DNA from: Acidobacteriota bacterium
Lineage (GTDB): Bacteria; Acidobacteriota; Terriglobia; UBA7540
Length of the DNA stretch: 48,698 nucleotides
Reading direction: 5' to 3'
NCBI GenBank assembly: GCA_021787735.1
Contig: JAJYLL010000023.1
Span: forward strand, 1 to 48,698
A model generated the notes under the pieces. That model made no database searches, was not told the origin of the DNA, and worked only from the letters and a program-made list of their open reading frames with translations. The translations under genes and the position numbers were made by a program. Numbering within the stretch: the stretch's first letter is position 1; the number at the start of each line of letters is the position of its first letter. This document shows positions 22,721-32,318 of this stretch, piece after piece.

Positions 22721-22876
22721 ATGCAAGATATAGAAGACGCCGAAACCGAATCCTTCTACTGTCCTTTGTGCAAGATCGAAGTTAATGATCCGCTTGTATG
22801 TGGGGATTGTGCGGCAGTGATCTGCCGTCGGTGCGGGACCCCGCTGGAAAAGATCGATGAGTTGGGAGTTGGTTGA
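22721..22876 (+). CDS. 51-residue zinc-ribbon protein
   Basis: Small frame starting MQDIEDAETESFYCPLCKIE, followed by CGDC and CRRCGTPLEKIDELG. The pattern is CPLC-x9-CGDC-x4-CRRC, six cysteines in three CxxC pairs, a likely zinc-ribbon or double-knuckle fold. GGGGTGA lies 4 bp before the ATG. It stands 49 bp after the hydrolase gene on the same strand and is probably cotranscribed. It is under the length cut-off of most gene callers. Function unknown; small zinc ribbons often bind RNA or protein partners. Confidence 0.65.
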   Translation: MQDIEDAETESFYCPLCKIEVNDPLVCGDCAAVICRRCGTPLEKIDELGVG

Positions 22877-22988
22877 TTCAGCGAGCGGGAACCAATTGGC
22901 CTCACGCCGTTAAAGGTTTTTCGTCCCCGGAGATGCCAGGCCTCGCCGTTTGGCGACCATGCCCGGCGATCTGCGGGACTCTCCTCTT

Positions 22989-25100
22989 TCAAAACGCCAC
23001 TAAGTCTTTGGCAGCCTTGACAACGTCCGCTACCTGAGGCAGCATCGTGTCCTCCATGTCGGGATGGTAAGGCACCCAGACATCCTTAGCGGCCAGGCGC
23101 CGGACGGGCGCATCCAGAAACTCGAAAAGCTCGTCTGCAATGCGGGCGGCGATTTCCGCACCGTAGCCCCAGGATAAGCAGTCTTCGTAAACCACCAGGA
23201 CCCGGCTCGTCTTTCTTGCGGACGCGCTGATGAGTTCCCAGTCATAAGGCTGCAGAGAACGCAAGTCCAGAATTTCAGCGTGGATTCCTTCCTTCTCAAG
23301 CATTCGGGAGGCTTGGACTGACCTGTTGACCAGCGAACCATAGGTCACAATTGTCAAGTCGTTGCCTTCCTGCACCAGCTTGGCTTTACCGAAAGGAATC
23401 ATGTAATCCGGTCCTGGATAGGGAGCGCGGTTATAGGTTTGCCGGTAAAGGTGCTTCGGTTCAAGAAACAGGACCGGGTCGTCGCAGCGAATGGCCGTCC
23501 GGAGCAGACCGTTAGCGTCAAGAGCATTGGACGGCATTACCACGCGCCAACCCGGCAGGTGCGTGAATAGAACTTCACCTGATTGGCTATGGTAAATGGA
23601 GCCGCCCATCAGGTACCCGCCGATTGGCACCCTTACCACCATAGGGCACGAGAAGGCGTTGTTGGAGCGCCAGCGCATCACGGGCGCTTCATTGCGCAAT
23701 TGCATATATGCCGGCCAGATGTAATCGAAGAACTGAACTTCCACTACGGGTTTGAGCCCGCGCGTTGCCATTCCCACGGCGCGGCCTATGATGCTGGCCT
23801 CCGCTATGGGTGCGTTATAACATCTGGCGGCTCCAAAATGGCGCTGTAATCCGTGGGTAAGCTTGAAAACTCCTCCCTTGCCCTTCAGCTGTGTCAAGTC
23901 CTCCTCATGGCTGCAATCGGCGACATCTTCACCGAAGACGACAATCCGCGGATCGCGCGCCATCTCATCCTTCAAGCAGTGGTTGAGAAGGTCCACCACG
24001 GTCTTGGGCTCGCCATGTGGCTTTGCCGGGTGGTCAAACCGTTCCGATGTGGGATCTACCGTGGGCGAATAGAGAAAGTCCATGAGGGTTTCGGGGTCCG
24101 GTGGTTCGGCAGCGAGCGCTTTGTCCGCGGCCTCGCGGATCTCGTGGTCAACTTCAGCTTCCAGGGCCTTCAATTCGGCTTCTGTCGCGAAACCTTCTTT
24201 CACCAAGTGATGCGCCATCCTGTGTAACGGGTCAAGTTTCGCTTCCCTCTGCCGGACTTCCTCCGGCTTGTACATCTTTTCGTCGTCAGACATGGAATGC
24301 GAGTAGGGCCGCACAACATGGGCGTGGATCAGGGCAGGTTTCCGTTGCTTGCGCACGTAGGAAGCGGCCTTCTCTGCGGCCTCAAAGCTTTCTGGGAAGT
24401 CTGTCCCGTCGCATTCGGCAATCAGAAGGCCTGGATAATCCTTAACGAGGGCTGAAATGCTGGCCCCGGCGGTCTGGTCATCTACCGGAACGGAGATGGC
24501 ATAGCCGTTATCTTCAACAAGATAGAGCACCGGCAACTGGTGGAGGCAGCTGTAATTAAGGGATTCCCAGAACTCACCTTCGCTTGTTGCCCCGTCCCCC
24601 AGAGAAGTAAAAGCTATTTCATCGGAATGGAAGCTGGATGCCAGCTCTGCAGCTTCCGGGATGCTGGAAAAATACCGGGTCGCCTCAGCCGCCCCCACCG
24701 CCTGCAGCACTTGAGTTCCTGTGGCGCTGGAACTGGAAACGATGTGAAGGGGCCTGGAACTCCAGTGGGAAGGCATCTGCCTCCCGCCTGAATTGGGGTC
24801 ATCTTTGGCGCCGACACTTCCCATAAGGATATCCAAAGGTGTCAGACCCAGTTGCAGACAGAAAGCCCTGTCGCGATAGTAGGGATAAAACCAGTCGACA
24901 CCCGGCTTCAGGTGCATGGCGGTAGCTACCTGGATGGCCTCATGCCCAACCCCGTTAATCTGAAAAAAGGCACGGTTCTGGCGCTTGAGTTGGATCTCTT
25001 TATCATCGATTTTCCTCGCCAGATACATGACCCGATAGGCGTGGATGAGCGCGTCTTTCGTTAGCCTCTGTGGCTTATGAGCCGATGTGACTGTTGCCAT
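22989..25100 (-). CDS. Branched-chain 2-oxoacid dehydrogenase E1, alpha-beta fusion
   Basis: A 703-residue thiamine-diphosphate enzyme in which the alpha and beta subunits of a 2-oxoacid dehydrogenase E1 (2-oxoisovalerate type) are fused in one chain. It decarboxylates branched-chain 2-oxo acids and passes the acyl group to an E2 lipoyl protein. In the alpha half the thiamine motif is [17 protein letters not shown] (GDG at 168-170) to [12 protein letters not shown] (about 196-207), with a phosphorylation-loop-like region [15 protein letters not shown] near 262-276. The beta half starts near 365 ([20 protein letters not shown], then GEDV) and ends with the C-terminal [14 protein letters not shown] segment. 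GGAG lies just before the ATG. E2 and E3 genes are not in the window. A pyruvate-type substrate cannot be ruled out. Confidence 0.85.
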   Translation of the reverse strand: MATVTSAHKPQRLTKDALIHAYRVMYLARKIDDKEIQLKRQNRAFFQINGVGHEAIQVATAMHLKPGVDWFYPYYRDRAFCLQLGLTPLDILMGSVGAKDDPNSGGRQMPSHWSSRPLHIVSSSSATGTQVLQAVGAAEATRYFSSIPEAAELASSFHSDEIAFTSLGDGATSEGEFWESLNYSCLHQLPVLYLVEDNGYAISVPVDDQTAGASISALVKDYPGLLIAECDGTDFPESFEAAEKAASYVRKQRKPALIHAHVVRPYSHSMSDDEKMYKPEEVRQREAKLDPLHRMAHHLVKEGFATEAELKALEAEVDHEIREAADKALAAEPPDPETLMDFLYSPTVDPTSERFDHPAKPHGEPKTVVDLLNHCLKDEMARDPRIVVFGEDVADCSHEEDLTQLKGKGGVFKLTHGLQRHFGAARCYNAPIAEASIIGRAVGMATRGLKPVVEVQFFDYIWPAYMQLRNEAPVMRWRSNNAFSCPMVVRVPIGGYLMGGSIYHSQSGEVLFTHLPGWRVVMPSNALDANGLLRTAIRCDDPVLFLEPKHLYRQTYNRAPYPGPDYMIPFGKAKLVQEGNDLTIVTYGSLVNRSVQASRMLEKEGIHAEILDLRSLQPYDWELISASARKTSRVLVVYEDCLSWGYGAEIAARIADELFEFLDAPVRRLAAKDVWVPYHPDMEDTMLPQVADVVKAAKDLVAF

Positions 25101-25435
25101 TCCGCTCCTTGCAAAAGGGATATTTTCTTATATAGAGTACACCTTTTTTTACCGCAGCAATCCCGCCAGTTACTATTAGAATTCAAAAAGGCAAAGTCAA
25201 TGATCGGGACCACACTGTCAGGCAGAGTTCGGAGTCTCAAGGATTCCCCAGTATCAACCGCGCGAGCTATGGTTGCTGGTGGTTTTGTGGGCCGTTGCCG
25301 AGAGAGTGCTTTACCCGCTCCAGGGCCTGGGTCATACCTCAGGAGTTTCCCGTTTGGAAGCGGTGTGATGTTATGATAGCATGAGCGAATAAAAGGCGAA
25401 GATGCCTGCCCATGTTGGTGGGCTCGAGAGGCGAA
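25101..25435. promoter_or_regulatory. Intergenic region between divergent E1 and helicase genes
   Basis: This 335-bp gap separates two divergently read genes and must hold both promoters. Next to the E1 gene, on the minus strand, is an AT-rich segment with TATATAAG near 25127-25134 that could act as a -10 region, followed by AAGGAG. On the plus side TATGAT near 25371 is a possible -10 element, and GAGAGG precedes the helicase ATG. No convincing -35 spacing was found for either. No gene was recognised in it. Confidence 0.35.
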
Positions 25436-27841
25436 ATGAAGCTTCCGTTACAAACTAAGTTGATCCCTCAGGCTGGTGAACTGCAGGGCCGGTTCCGGGA
25501 CACCGCTTCCATCGAAACCGTTGTCCAGGAGATCCAGAGCAGCTTTAAAGGCTCACGGCGGGAGGGCGGAGTAACGGCCCTGCGGCATTACCCGGCTCGG
25601 GAAGCGAGGGTGGTGCCGTTTCCGGACTTTATTCCTGAGCGTTTGACGGACGTCCTGAGATCGCGAGGGGTAGAGAATCTTTACTCGCACCAGGCGGTTG
25701 CCGCGACTCTGGCACAGGAAGGCATGAATGTTGCAGTAGTTACTCCTACAGCTTCGGGCAAAACGCTTTGTTACAACCTGCCGATCCTGAGTGCACTGGT
25801 GGAAAACCCGGAAGCGCGGGCGCTCTATCTTTTTCCGACCAAGGCACTGTCGCAGGATCAACTGGTGGAATTGAATCGCTGGACGGAAAAACTGGGGAAT
25901 GACCTCCGGACCTTTACTTATGACGGCGACACTCCACAGGACGCCCGCAAATCCATCCGTGCCCGGGCCAACCTGGTGATCACCAATCCGGACATGCTCC
26001 ACACGGGCATCCTGCCTCATCACACCAAGTGGGAGCGGTTATTTGAAAATCTTCGCTACGTCGTGATTGATGAGTTGCACTACTACCGGGGCGTGTTCGG
26101 AAGCCACCTGGCAAACGTCATCCGGCGGCTGAAGCGGATCGCTGAATTTTACGGCAGCCATCCACAGTTTATCTGCACCTCGGCGACCATTGCCAATCCT
26201 GCTGAACTGGCAACTCGCATCATAGAGCAGGACATCATGCTGGTGAATGAGAACGGATCTCCCTCGGCGGAAAAATTCTTTATCCTCTACAATCCGCCGG
26301 TGGTCAACCCGCAACTTGGTATTCGCCGGTCTTATCTGAATGAAACCCGCCGCTTGGCGAAAGCCTTTATGCTGCGTGGATTAGAGACTATTGTTTTTGC
26401 CAACTCACGGCTGGCAACGGAAATTCTGGTGACGTATCTGAAGGAAGATTTTGCCCGCCGTCCTGTGGGGCCGGAAGTGGTTCGCGGCTACCGGGGCGGT
26501 TATCTGCCGCTCGAACGGCGGGAAATTGAACGCGACCTGCGCGAGGGGCGTTTGCTGGGCGTGATTGCTACCAACGCCCTCGAACTGGGTATCGACATTG
26601 GCAGCCTTGATGTTGCCGTAATGGCCGGCTACCCGGGAACGATCGCTTCCACATGGCAGCGCGCAGGCAGGGCTGGCCGCCGTGAAGGGAGTTCTGCTGC
26701 GTTGCTGGTGGCTTCGAGTGCGCCGCTCGACCAGTTTATTGTTCAGAACCCCGACTATTTCTTTGATAACTCGCCCGAGCACGGCTACGTAAATCCGGAC
26801 AACCTGCAGATTTTGCTCAACCATTTGAAGTGCGCGGCCTTTGAGCTTCCGCTGAAAGAGGATGAGAAATTCGGCGAGCTCGATCTAGGACTTTTTTGCA
26901 AACATCTGGAAGAACTCGGGTTCCTTCACAGGACCAGCGAGGGCTGGCACTGGATTTCTGAAAGCTACCCGGCGGATGCCATCAGCCTGCGTTCTGTTTC
27001 ATCGGACAATTTTGTTATCGTTGACATCACCGGCGAGCCGCGGATTATTGGTGAAGTGGATTTTACAAGCGCTCTGACAACCGTGCATGAGAAGGCTATC
27101 TACCTTCAGGACGGCCAGCAATACCATGTGGAGCGACTGGATTACGAAGAGCGTAAGGCCTATGTTCGCCAATGCGATTCGGAATACTATACCGATGCCA
27201 TTTCCTACACCAGAATCAAGATCCTTGAGAATTTCGACTCGGCGCTGGCCGGGCCCGCATTCAAGAATCACGGTGAGGTCCAAGTGAACACGCAGGTTGT
27301 TGGTTTCAAGAAGATCAAATTTCACACCAACCAGAATGTGGGTTCCGGCGAACTGATGCTGCCTGAGCAGGAGATGCATACCACGGCCTTCTGGTTGACG
27401 CTTCCTCAGCCGTCGTTGGATGCCATGCCTTACTCGCGCGATGACCGGCTGAACGGCGTCCAGGGGCTTGCACACGCACTGCAGGCGATTGGCACGCTGC
27501 TGATGATGTGTGACGCGCGCGATCTGGGTGTTGCGGTCGGAGAGAATCTTGCAGTTGCAGAGGACGTTGATGCTTCACCCTCGGCTTCGGGTCGCCCGTC
27601 CGTCTACACCAAAATCTTTGAACCTAACATCTACCTCTACGATAAATATCCCGGAGGGATTGGATTCAGCGAGCCATTGTTCCGGCTGAGTCCAAGCCTG
27701 CTGGAGAACACACGCCGCCTTATCGAGAACTGCCCCTGCGAGTCAGGCTGTCCGTCGTGCGTGGGGCCGGTTGGTGAAGTTGGAGAGAAGGGAAAGGAAG
27801 TGGCGCTTGCCATTCTCGGAAGTATTCTTGGGCCGGAATAG
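25436..27841 (+). CDS. mrfA: MrfA-like DEAD/DEAH-box DNA helicase (YprA family)
   Basis: An 801-residue superfamily 2 helicase with the layout of YprA/MrfA, the Bacillus subtilis helicase that works with an exonuclease in mitomycin-type DNA repair. Walker A is TPTASGKT (103-110) and Walker B is IDELHYYRG (211-219; DELH). The C-terminal helicase part has FANSRLATEILV, TNALELGIDIGSLD and QRAGRAGRREGSSA (motif VI). A DUF1998-like end carries four cysteines (CPCESGCPSC), probably zinc-binding. The ATG at 25436 has GAGAGG upstream; a frame from 25412 adds eight residues without a site. The next gene on the same strand is a MrfB-like exonuclease, which supports the pairing. The gene symbol is given by synteny and domains. 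Confidence 0.75.
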   Translation: MKLPLQTKLIPQAGELQGRFRDTASIETVVQEIQSSFKGSRREGGVTALRHYPAREARVVPFPDFIPERLTDVLRSRGVENLYSHQAVAATLAQEGMNVAVVTPTASGKTLCYNLPILSALVENPEARALYLFPTKALSQDQLVELNRWTEKLGNDLRTFTYDGDTPQDARKSIRARANLVITNPDMLHTGILPHHTKWERLFENLRYVVIDELHYYRGVFGSHLANVIRRLKRIAEFYGSHPQFICTSATIANPAELATRIIEQDIMLVNENGSPSAEKFFILYNPPVVNPQLGIRRSYLNETRRLAKAFMLRGLETIVFANSRLATEILVTYLKEDFARRPVGPEVVRGYRGGYLPLERREIERDLREGRLLGVIATNALELGIDIGSLDVAVMAGYPGTIASTWQRAGRAGRREGSSAALLVASSAPLDQFIVQNPDYFFDNSPEHGYVNPDNLQILLNHLKCAAFELPLKEDEKFGELDLGLFCKHLEELGFLHRTSEGWHWISESYPADAISLRSVSSDNFVIVDITGEPRIIGEVDFTSALTTVHEKAIYLQDGQQYHVERLDYEERKAYVRQCDSEYYTDAISYTRIKILENFDSALAGPAFKNHGEVQVNTQVVGFKKIKFHTNQNVGSGELMLPEQEMHTTAFWLTLPQPSLDAMPYSRDDRLNGVQGLAHALQAIGTLLMMCDARDLGVAVGENLAVAEDVDASPSASGRPSVYTKIFEPNIYLYDKYPGGIGFSEPLFRLSPSLLENTRRLIENCPCESGCPSCVGPVGEVGEKGKEVALAILGSILGPE

Positions 27842-27918
27842 GGTTGGTGTTTTTTCTGTCGTGCAGGTGAGAGCGGAAGAATTAGGCTTTAGACGGTTGG
27901 GGGCGCATTACAGCAATC

Positions 27919-29229
27919 ATGAATCTGGAAGAAAAGCTTCGCGAGCTTAAGCGGGCGGCCAGCAAGACGGTACGTGAGGACGCACTTGAACACCAGCTTG
28001 AATACCTGCAACGCCTTGAAAAGCAGCCCAAGAGAGTAGCCGCGCAGCAAATGCCCCTCGGGGTTGAACATTACGTTGACGGCAAAGTTTGCAGTAATGA
28101 CCGGGGCGAATATTTTCTCGCCAGTCAGCTCCTGCCCTTTGGCAGACCGTACGGCAAGTACTGCGTAGGTGAAGTTGCGCTTGCAGATTTGACTCCGCTG
28201 GAATTGTTTCTGCGGGGTGCGAACGTCCCGCCATCATCTTCTGTTGTTTATCTGGATACGGAGACCACGGGGCTTGCGGGCGGCACCGGTACGTGCGCGT
28301 TCCTGATCGGAATCGGGTCCGCCGACGGGTCAGGCTTCCGTGTGCGCCAGTTCTTCCTGAGGGATTTGACGGAAGAGAAAGCCGTCCTGACAGCTCTGGC
28401 AGAATCGCTCGCTCCTTACGAGCTTCTGGTGACATATAACGGCAAGACCTTCGATGTTCCGCTGCTTGAAACAAGATACACGCTGGCGCGCATGAAATCG
28501 CCGTTCTCGCGGATGGTCCACCTTGACCTGCTGCACCCGGCGCGCCGCCTGTGGAAGCTGCGGCTCGAAAGTTGCCAGCTCAAAAACCTCGAGCGGGAAA
28601 TTCTTGGCATCGCGCGGAATGGGGATGTTCCCGGTTCCGAGATTCCGCAAATTTATTTCGATTATCTTCGTTCGAGGAATGCAAGGGGATTGCAGCCGGT
28701 TTTTTTTCACAACGCACTGGACATCGTGACACTCGCCGGAATCACGGTTGAGGTGGGGCAGGCTATTGCGACAGCCGGTGACGGGGCAGATTGCGATAGC
28801 CGCGATCTTTTCAGCCTCAGCCGTGTTCTCGATCGCGCAGGGGCCTCAGAACTGGCTCGGGAGACGTGTCTGAAGGCGATTGCTCGCGGTCTGCCGGAAT
28901 CGGTTGAACCCCAAGCCCTGTGGCAACTTGCCGCCCAGCACAAGAGAGAGCGCCGCTATGACGAAGCTGTTGAAGTCTGGAAGAAGATTATTAGCCTGGA
29001 ATCGCAGTACGTAGCGGAAGCCTGCGAAGAACTCGCCATTCATTACGAGCATCGCGTGCGCGACACAAACAAAGCTTTGGACTTTGCCGAAGCCGCCTTC
29101 CGGCGTCATCAGGAAAATGCAAGCCCTCGTTCCCGGCAGCAGAGGATTTTACGCCGTCGCGAGAGGTTGTTGCGGAAGTCGCAGAAAGCCTGCGCCACTT
29201 CAGCGAGCCAGCCCCAACTGCCCAGTTGA
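27919..29229 (+). CDS. mrfB: MrfB-like RNase H-fold 3'-5' exonuclease (YprB family)
   Basis: A 436-residue protein with an RNase H-like exonuclease domain. DEDDh-type residues are visible as YLDTETTGL (D113, E115), VTYNGKTFDVPLLETRY (D179), HLDLLHPARRLW (D203) and FFHNALDIVTLA (H264, D268). Residues 1-95 are a helical lead-in, and residues 300-436 are a helical, TPR-like tail ending in a basic stretch. It follows the MrfA-like gene by 77 bp on the same strand, the arrangement known for mrfAB. In B. subtilis this pair acts in a UvrA-independent mitomycin C repair route. The TPR-like end may help partner binding. The ATG lacks a clear ribosome site. Confidence 0.75.
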   Translation: MNLEEKLRELKRAASKTVREDALEHQLEYLQRLEKQPKRVAAQQMPLGVEHYVDGKVCSNDRGEYFLASQLLPFGRPYGKYCVGEVALADLTPLELFLRGANVPPSSSVVYLDTETTGLAGGTGTCAFLIGIGSADGSGFRVRQFFLRDLTEEKAVLTALAESLAPYELLVTYNGKTFDVPLLETRYTLARMKSPFSRMVHLDLLHPARRLWKLRLESCQLKNLEREILGIARNGDVPGSEIPQIYFDYLRSRNARGLQPVFFHNALDIVTLAGITVEVGQAIATAGDGADCDSRDLFSLSRVLDRAGASELARETCLKAIARGLPESVEPQALWQLAAQHKRERRYDEAVEVWKKIISLESQYVAEACEELAIHYEHRVRDTNKALDFAEAAFRRHQENASPRSRQQRILRRRERLLRKSQKACATSASQPQLPS

Positions 29230-29234
29230 GCGGT

Positions 29235-29753
29235 TCAAGGTGCCTCCTCGGTTCTCCCTTTGGATTCGAAGACCACCTGTTTCCGGACTACGGTTTCCTG
29301 GTTGGTGACGGAATTCTTCCGGATGGTTTGCAGCTCTCCAACAAGCTCCATGTAATCGGGGTCATCCTTTTTCTTTCCTTTGCCGCGTTGCACAGTGCCT
29401 GAAAAGCGGTAGTACAATTCGTGGATCGTGCGCGTCCGGAACTCCACGTGATCGCCTTTCCGTTCGCCGATGGTAATCGGATAGCTTAAGACTGCGTCGG
29501 ACTCGGACTCTCCCTGCAGTACGTCGATGTATCCCTTTACCATCTGGTCCTCTTGCAGGATGGCCAGTGTGTTGTACGGTTCAAGGAATTGGTAATCGCC
29601 GGTCATGTCGCTGACCTGACTGGTTGTCGATTGGGCTTTCAGGTTGCTCCAGGCTGTGAGAGTAGCGAAAGCGACGGCGATCCATGTACCCCTGCGCCAT
29701 AAACTAAGCAACGGACGTCGATCCTGCTGTGTCTTGCGACTGACCATGCGCAT
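29235..29753 (-). CDS. Secreted protein of unknown function
   Basis: A 172-residue exported protein. The N-terminus has a basic region (RKTQQDRRPLLSLWRRG) and a hydrophobic core (TWIAVAFATLTAW) ending near LKAQS, a plausible signal peptidase site. The mature part has a beta-rich pattern (DYQFLEPYNTLAILQED; GYIDVLQGESESDAVL) and a lysine-rich loop GKGKKKDDPD. The ATG at 29753 has a GAAGG-like site; a TTG at 29768 is less likely. It is convergent with the exonuclease gene, with 5 bp between stops. No known domain was recognised. Confidence 0.6.
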   Translation of the reverse strand: MRMVSRKTQQDRRPLLSLWRRGTWIAVAFATLTAWSNLKAQSTTSQVSDMTGDYQFLEPYNTLAILQEDQMVKGYIDVLQGESESDAVLSYPITIGERKGDHVEFRTRTIHELYYRFSGTVQRGKGKKKDDPDYMELVGELQTIRKNSVTNQETVVRKQVVFESKGRTEEAP

Positions 29754-29857
29754 AGTTCTTTGCCCCAACCTTCATTTAGAGTGTCCGCGATCCCAGAAAG
29801 ACAGTTTATTCCCCGATCGTGCCCGGGGCAAGCTGGCAACCTCATCAGTAATGCAAC

Positions 29858-29875
29858 GCTATGCTCCTTCATAGC
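29858..29875. other. Small inverted repeat GCTATG/CATAGC
   Basis: GCTATG (29858-29863), a 6-nt loop and CATAGC (29870-29875) lie between two minus-strand genes, 36 bp after the stop of the GH36 gene. There is no T-run. The motif ATGCAACGCTAT also occurs twice nearby (29851 and about 29903). A weak terminator or operator is possible. Confidence 0.35.
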
Positions 29876-29910
29876 ATATCGGGGGGTTCAAGCGGGCTAT
29901 CCATGCAACG

Positions 29911-32139
29911 CTATTGCTTGCTGACTTCGAGCAATAGATGCGTCATAAACTTTGTTGTCAGCGTCGGGTCCTGGCCGGTTACTGTCCCCAGGTCTTTTTC
30001 GTGTTCGTAATCGATTACTCTGTAATGGCCGGATTTTTCAAGGCCGCGCAATTCGATCTCTCCTTGCCAAGGCACGGCGGGATCAGGAGCAAAGAAGGCG
30101 TAATACATCTTGCCGTCTTTTCTGATGTCATAGCCCTCCGGAACATCGTAACCGTACGTGTAGAGGTTCAGAAAGGTCCCGCTGGATAGCATCTTATCGT
30201 TGTAGATGGCGGTCCATTTCTTCCAGATCGCTTCCTTCCGAGGATTCAGGTAAACCTCTTTGAAATGTGGGCCGGGATCGGGCCACACAAACTTGGTTCC
30301 CACTACCCCGCCGGTTCCTACGGTTGAAGCAAAGTCCATGCCCATATCGATTTCGTTGTCGCCTTTGAAAACGATTTTGGTCAGTTCGACGTGATCACCG
30401 TAAACTGCTGCCTGTGGGCCGAGAAGGGCTTTGTACATTTTGATCCGCCGTCGTACCTGGATCGAACCCACCGGGTCGGCTGTTACAGCCTGGTCCATAT
30501 AGAGCAGCCAGGCAAAGTTGGGTGGTGTTCCGCAGGGGCAGCTTTGCGTGACGCTTTCGGGTTTGAGGGCGCGCGTGGTTTCAAAGATTTCCTTATAGAT
30601 TTTTGCCATGGCGCGGATGGAATCCTTTGGAGACTTGTGGTGATGCGCCGGGTTGTAGCATTCCGGGACGGTGTAGATGTTGTCCAGCTTGCTCCCGTCA
30701 AATCCCCAATCGCGGATAAATTTCTCGGTCAGTTTCTTGTAGTATTCCTGGACTGCCGGAACGGCCGGGCAGAGCGCCGCCAGACCGCGAATCATTTTTG
30801 CGGGTTTGCCGTTCTTGTCGAGGATCAGCCAGTCGGGATGTTCCTTGGCGACCTTCGCTACTGTGTAACGATGCCCATCATAACCGCCGAAGCCATCCTC
30901 AACCGCAATGGGCAGCCACCAGATCTGTACAAAAATTCCCTGTTGGTGGAATCCATCAACCATCCTCTTGATGGAGTCGCCGGGAAAAGTGTCGGACCGC
31001 GGGTCCCAGTCGCCATAGGTATCGAACCAGCGGTCGTCGAGAGTTGCCCAGCGAATATGGAGTTCTTTTAGCTTGGGAATTGTCCCCAACATCTGCTTTG
31101 GAGTGACATCTGCCTCGTAGCCCCAGCCGCACCAACTGATCTGGTAATCCGCGTTGCTGGGTTTCGGCAGGTTCCAGCCCTGGCGTTGCAGCACCTGTGA
31201 ATAAAGGTGCAGAGGCTCATAAAAGTCACCGGAGTAGACCGCGACAAACCCCCTGGGAGTCGAATAGCTCTCTTGGGGTTGAAGTGTTGTGTCCGGTTGA
31301 AGGACCATGGCGGCATTGACACGGCTGCTGGGGCCGACGTCAACGGGCATCGAGAGCACCCACGGGATCGTTTCGATGTGCCCGATGGCTTCTCCAACTT
31401 TGTCCGTCCAGAAGGCGACAACCGGAATTCCACCGCCTTCGCCCGAGGGTCGCATGCCGCCCATCAAATTCTGCCGGGAAAAGTGGTCGGAGATTTCCAC
31501 AACGTCATCTTTACCCCATTTTTCGCTGGACCCATGAAACGACCACATCTGGTACGGTGGCACTGCGGGGTCGATGAGTGAAGCATTCAACCGACGACGG
31601 TTGGCAACCACTTTGCTCAGGCTGACGGGCTTGTTCGCAAGGTTCTTGTACGAGGCAGAAGTGATCAGCAAGCCGGGGAAGTCATCGTAAGCCTCAAATG
31701 CCAGCGATTCCTCAATCGCCACGCCATTTTCCGCTTTGCTTCGGCCCGTGATCTCAACGCGTTTGCCCGTTTCGCCTGTCTTGCCGTGCGCCGCGGATAC
31801 TTTGACGTGATCAAAGTCGAGGTTGAATCTGCCAATCTCCCTCCCTGCCACAGTCAGAGAGTTTGGAGTTGACTCCCCTGTTTCGCTCGGATCGTCCAGT
31901 GTGAAGCGTATTCCATTTTTAAGCAGGTAAGCCTGGACGTTGCCGGACCGCAGGACCTCAAACTCCGCCACCGCGGTCCTGATAGTGACTGGCCCTCCTG
32001 TGTCAGCGGTCACGACAATTCTTGAAGACGATTCACCGGTGGCGGGCGGCGAAGAAGTTTTCTGGCAGGCAAGCATGGCAAGTGAGCTTGCCAGGACGAG
32101 ACACCTTACGACTGACGCAAAACGAAACGGTCGGCGCAT
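29911..32139 (-). CDS. GH36-family alpha-galactosidase-like lipoprotein
   Basis: A 742-residue secreted glycoside hydrolase. A lipobox, LAMLACQ, places cysteine about residue 25, so it is probably anchored in the outer membrane or periplasm. The catalytic barrel shows GFDGSKLDN with the likely nucleophile aspartate near 487, and MDQAVTADPVGSIQVRRR with the likely acid/base aspartate near 556. The entry strands (WCGWGYEADVTPKQ; WATLDDRWFDTYGDW) are also typical of GH36/GH27-related enzymes. Upstream beta-sandwich residues about 45-320 fit the supersandwich domain. ATG at 32139 with GGAGG upstream is preferred over the TTG one codon earlier. The most likely substrate is an alpha-galactoside, but related specificities exist. 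Confidence 0.75.
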   Translation of the reverse strand: MRRPFRFASVVRCLVLASSLAMLACQKTSSPPATGESSSRIVVTADTGGPVTIRTAVAEFEVLRSGNVQAYLLKNGIRFTLDDPSETGESTPNSLTVAGREIGRFNLDFDHVKVSAAHGKTGETGKRVEITGRSKAENGVAIEESLAFEAYDDFPGLLITSASYKNLANKPVSLSKVVANRRRLNASLIDPAVPPYQMWSFHGSSEKWGKDDVVEISDHFSRQNLMGGMRPSGEGGGIPVVAFWTDKVGEAIGHIETIPWVLSMPVDVGPSSRVNAAMVLQPDTTLQPQESYSTPRGFVAVYSGDFYEPLHLYSQVLQRQGWNLPKPSNADYQISWCGWGYEADVTPKQMLGTIPKLKELHIRWATLDDRWFDTYGDWDPRSDTFPGDSIKRMVDGFHQQGIFVQIWWLPIAVEDGFGGYDGHRYTVAKVAKEHPDWLILDKNGKPAKMIRGLAALCPAVPAVQEYYKKLTEKFIRDWGFDGSKLDNIYTVPECYNPAHHHKSPKDSIRAMAKIYKEIFETTRALKPESVTQSCPCGTPPNFAWLLYMDQAVTADPVGSIQVRRRIKMYKALLGPQAAVYGDHVELTKIVFKGDNEIDMGMDFASTVGTGGVVGTKFVWPDPGPHFKEVYLNPRKEAIWKKWTAIYNDKMLSSGTFLNLYTYGYDVPEGYDIRKDGKMYYAFFAPDPAVPWQGEIELRGLEKSGHYRVIDYEHEKDLGTVTGQDPTLTTKFMTHLLLEVSKQ

Positions 32140-32318
32140 CAACTCGGTCCTCCGGGCACCATCTAGTGGGACTCTGTGACGGTCCTTGTGGCGATTATAC
32201 TTCAGACCACGATATTCAAGTTATCGGTTTGGGGGATTGCTTCCTGATGCCTGGAGCATCGGTTGGCCGGTTCGCGATTTGGAGGGGGGCAGTGGTGCGT
32301 GGGAGATTGCGGTGGCCT

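Noticed and set aside
29639-29872. 77-codon minus-strand frame starting in the loop of a small inverted repeat
   Set aside because: Overlaps the secreted protein gene in another frame and shows no domain.
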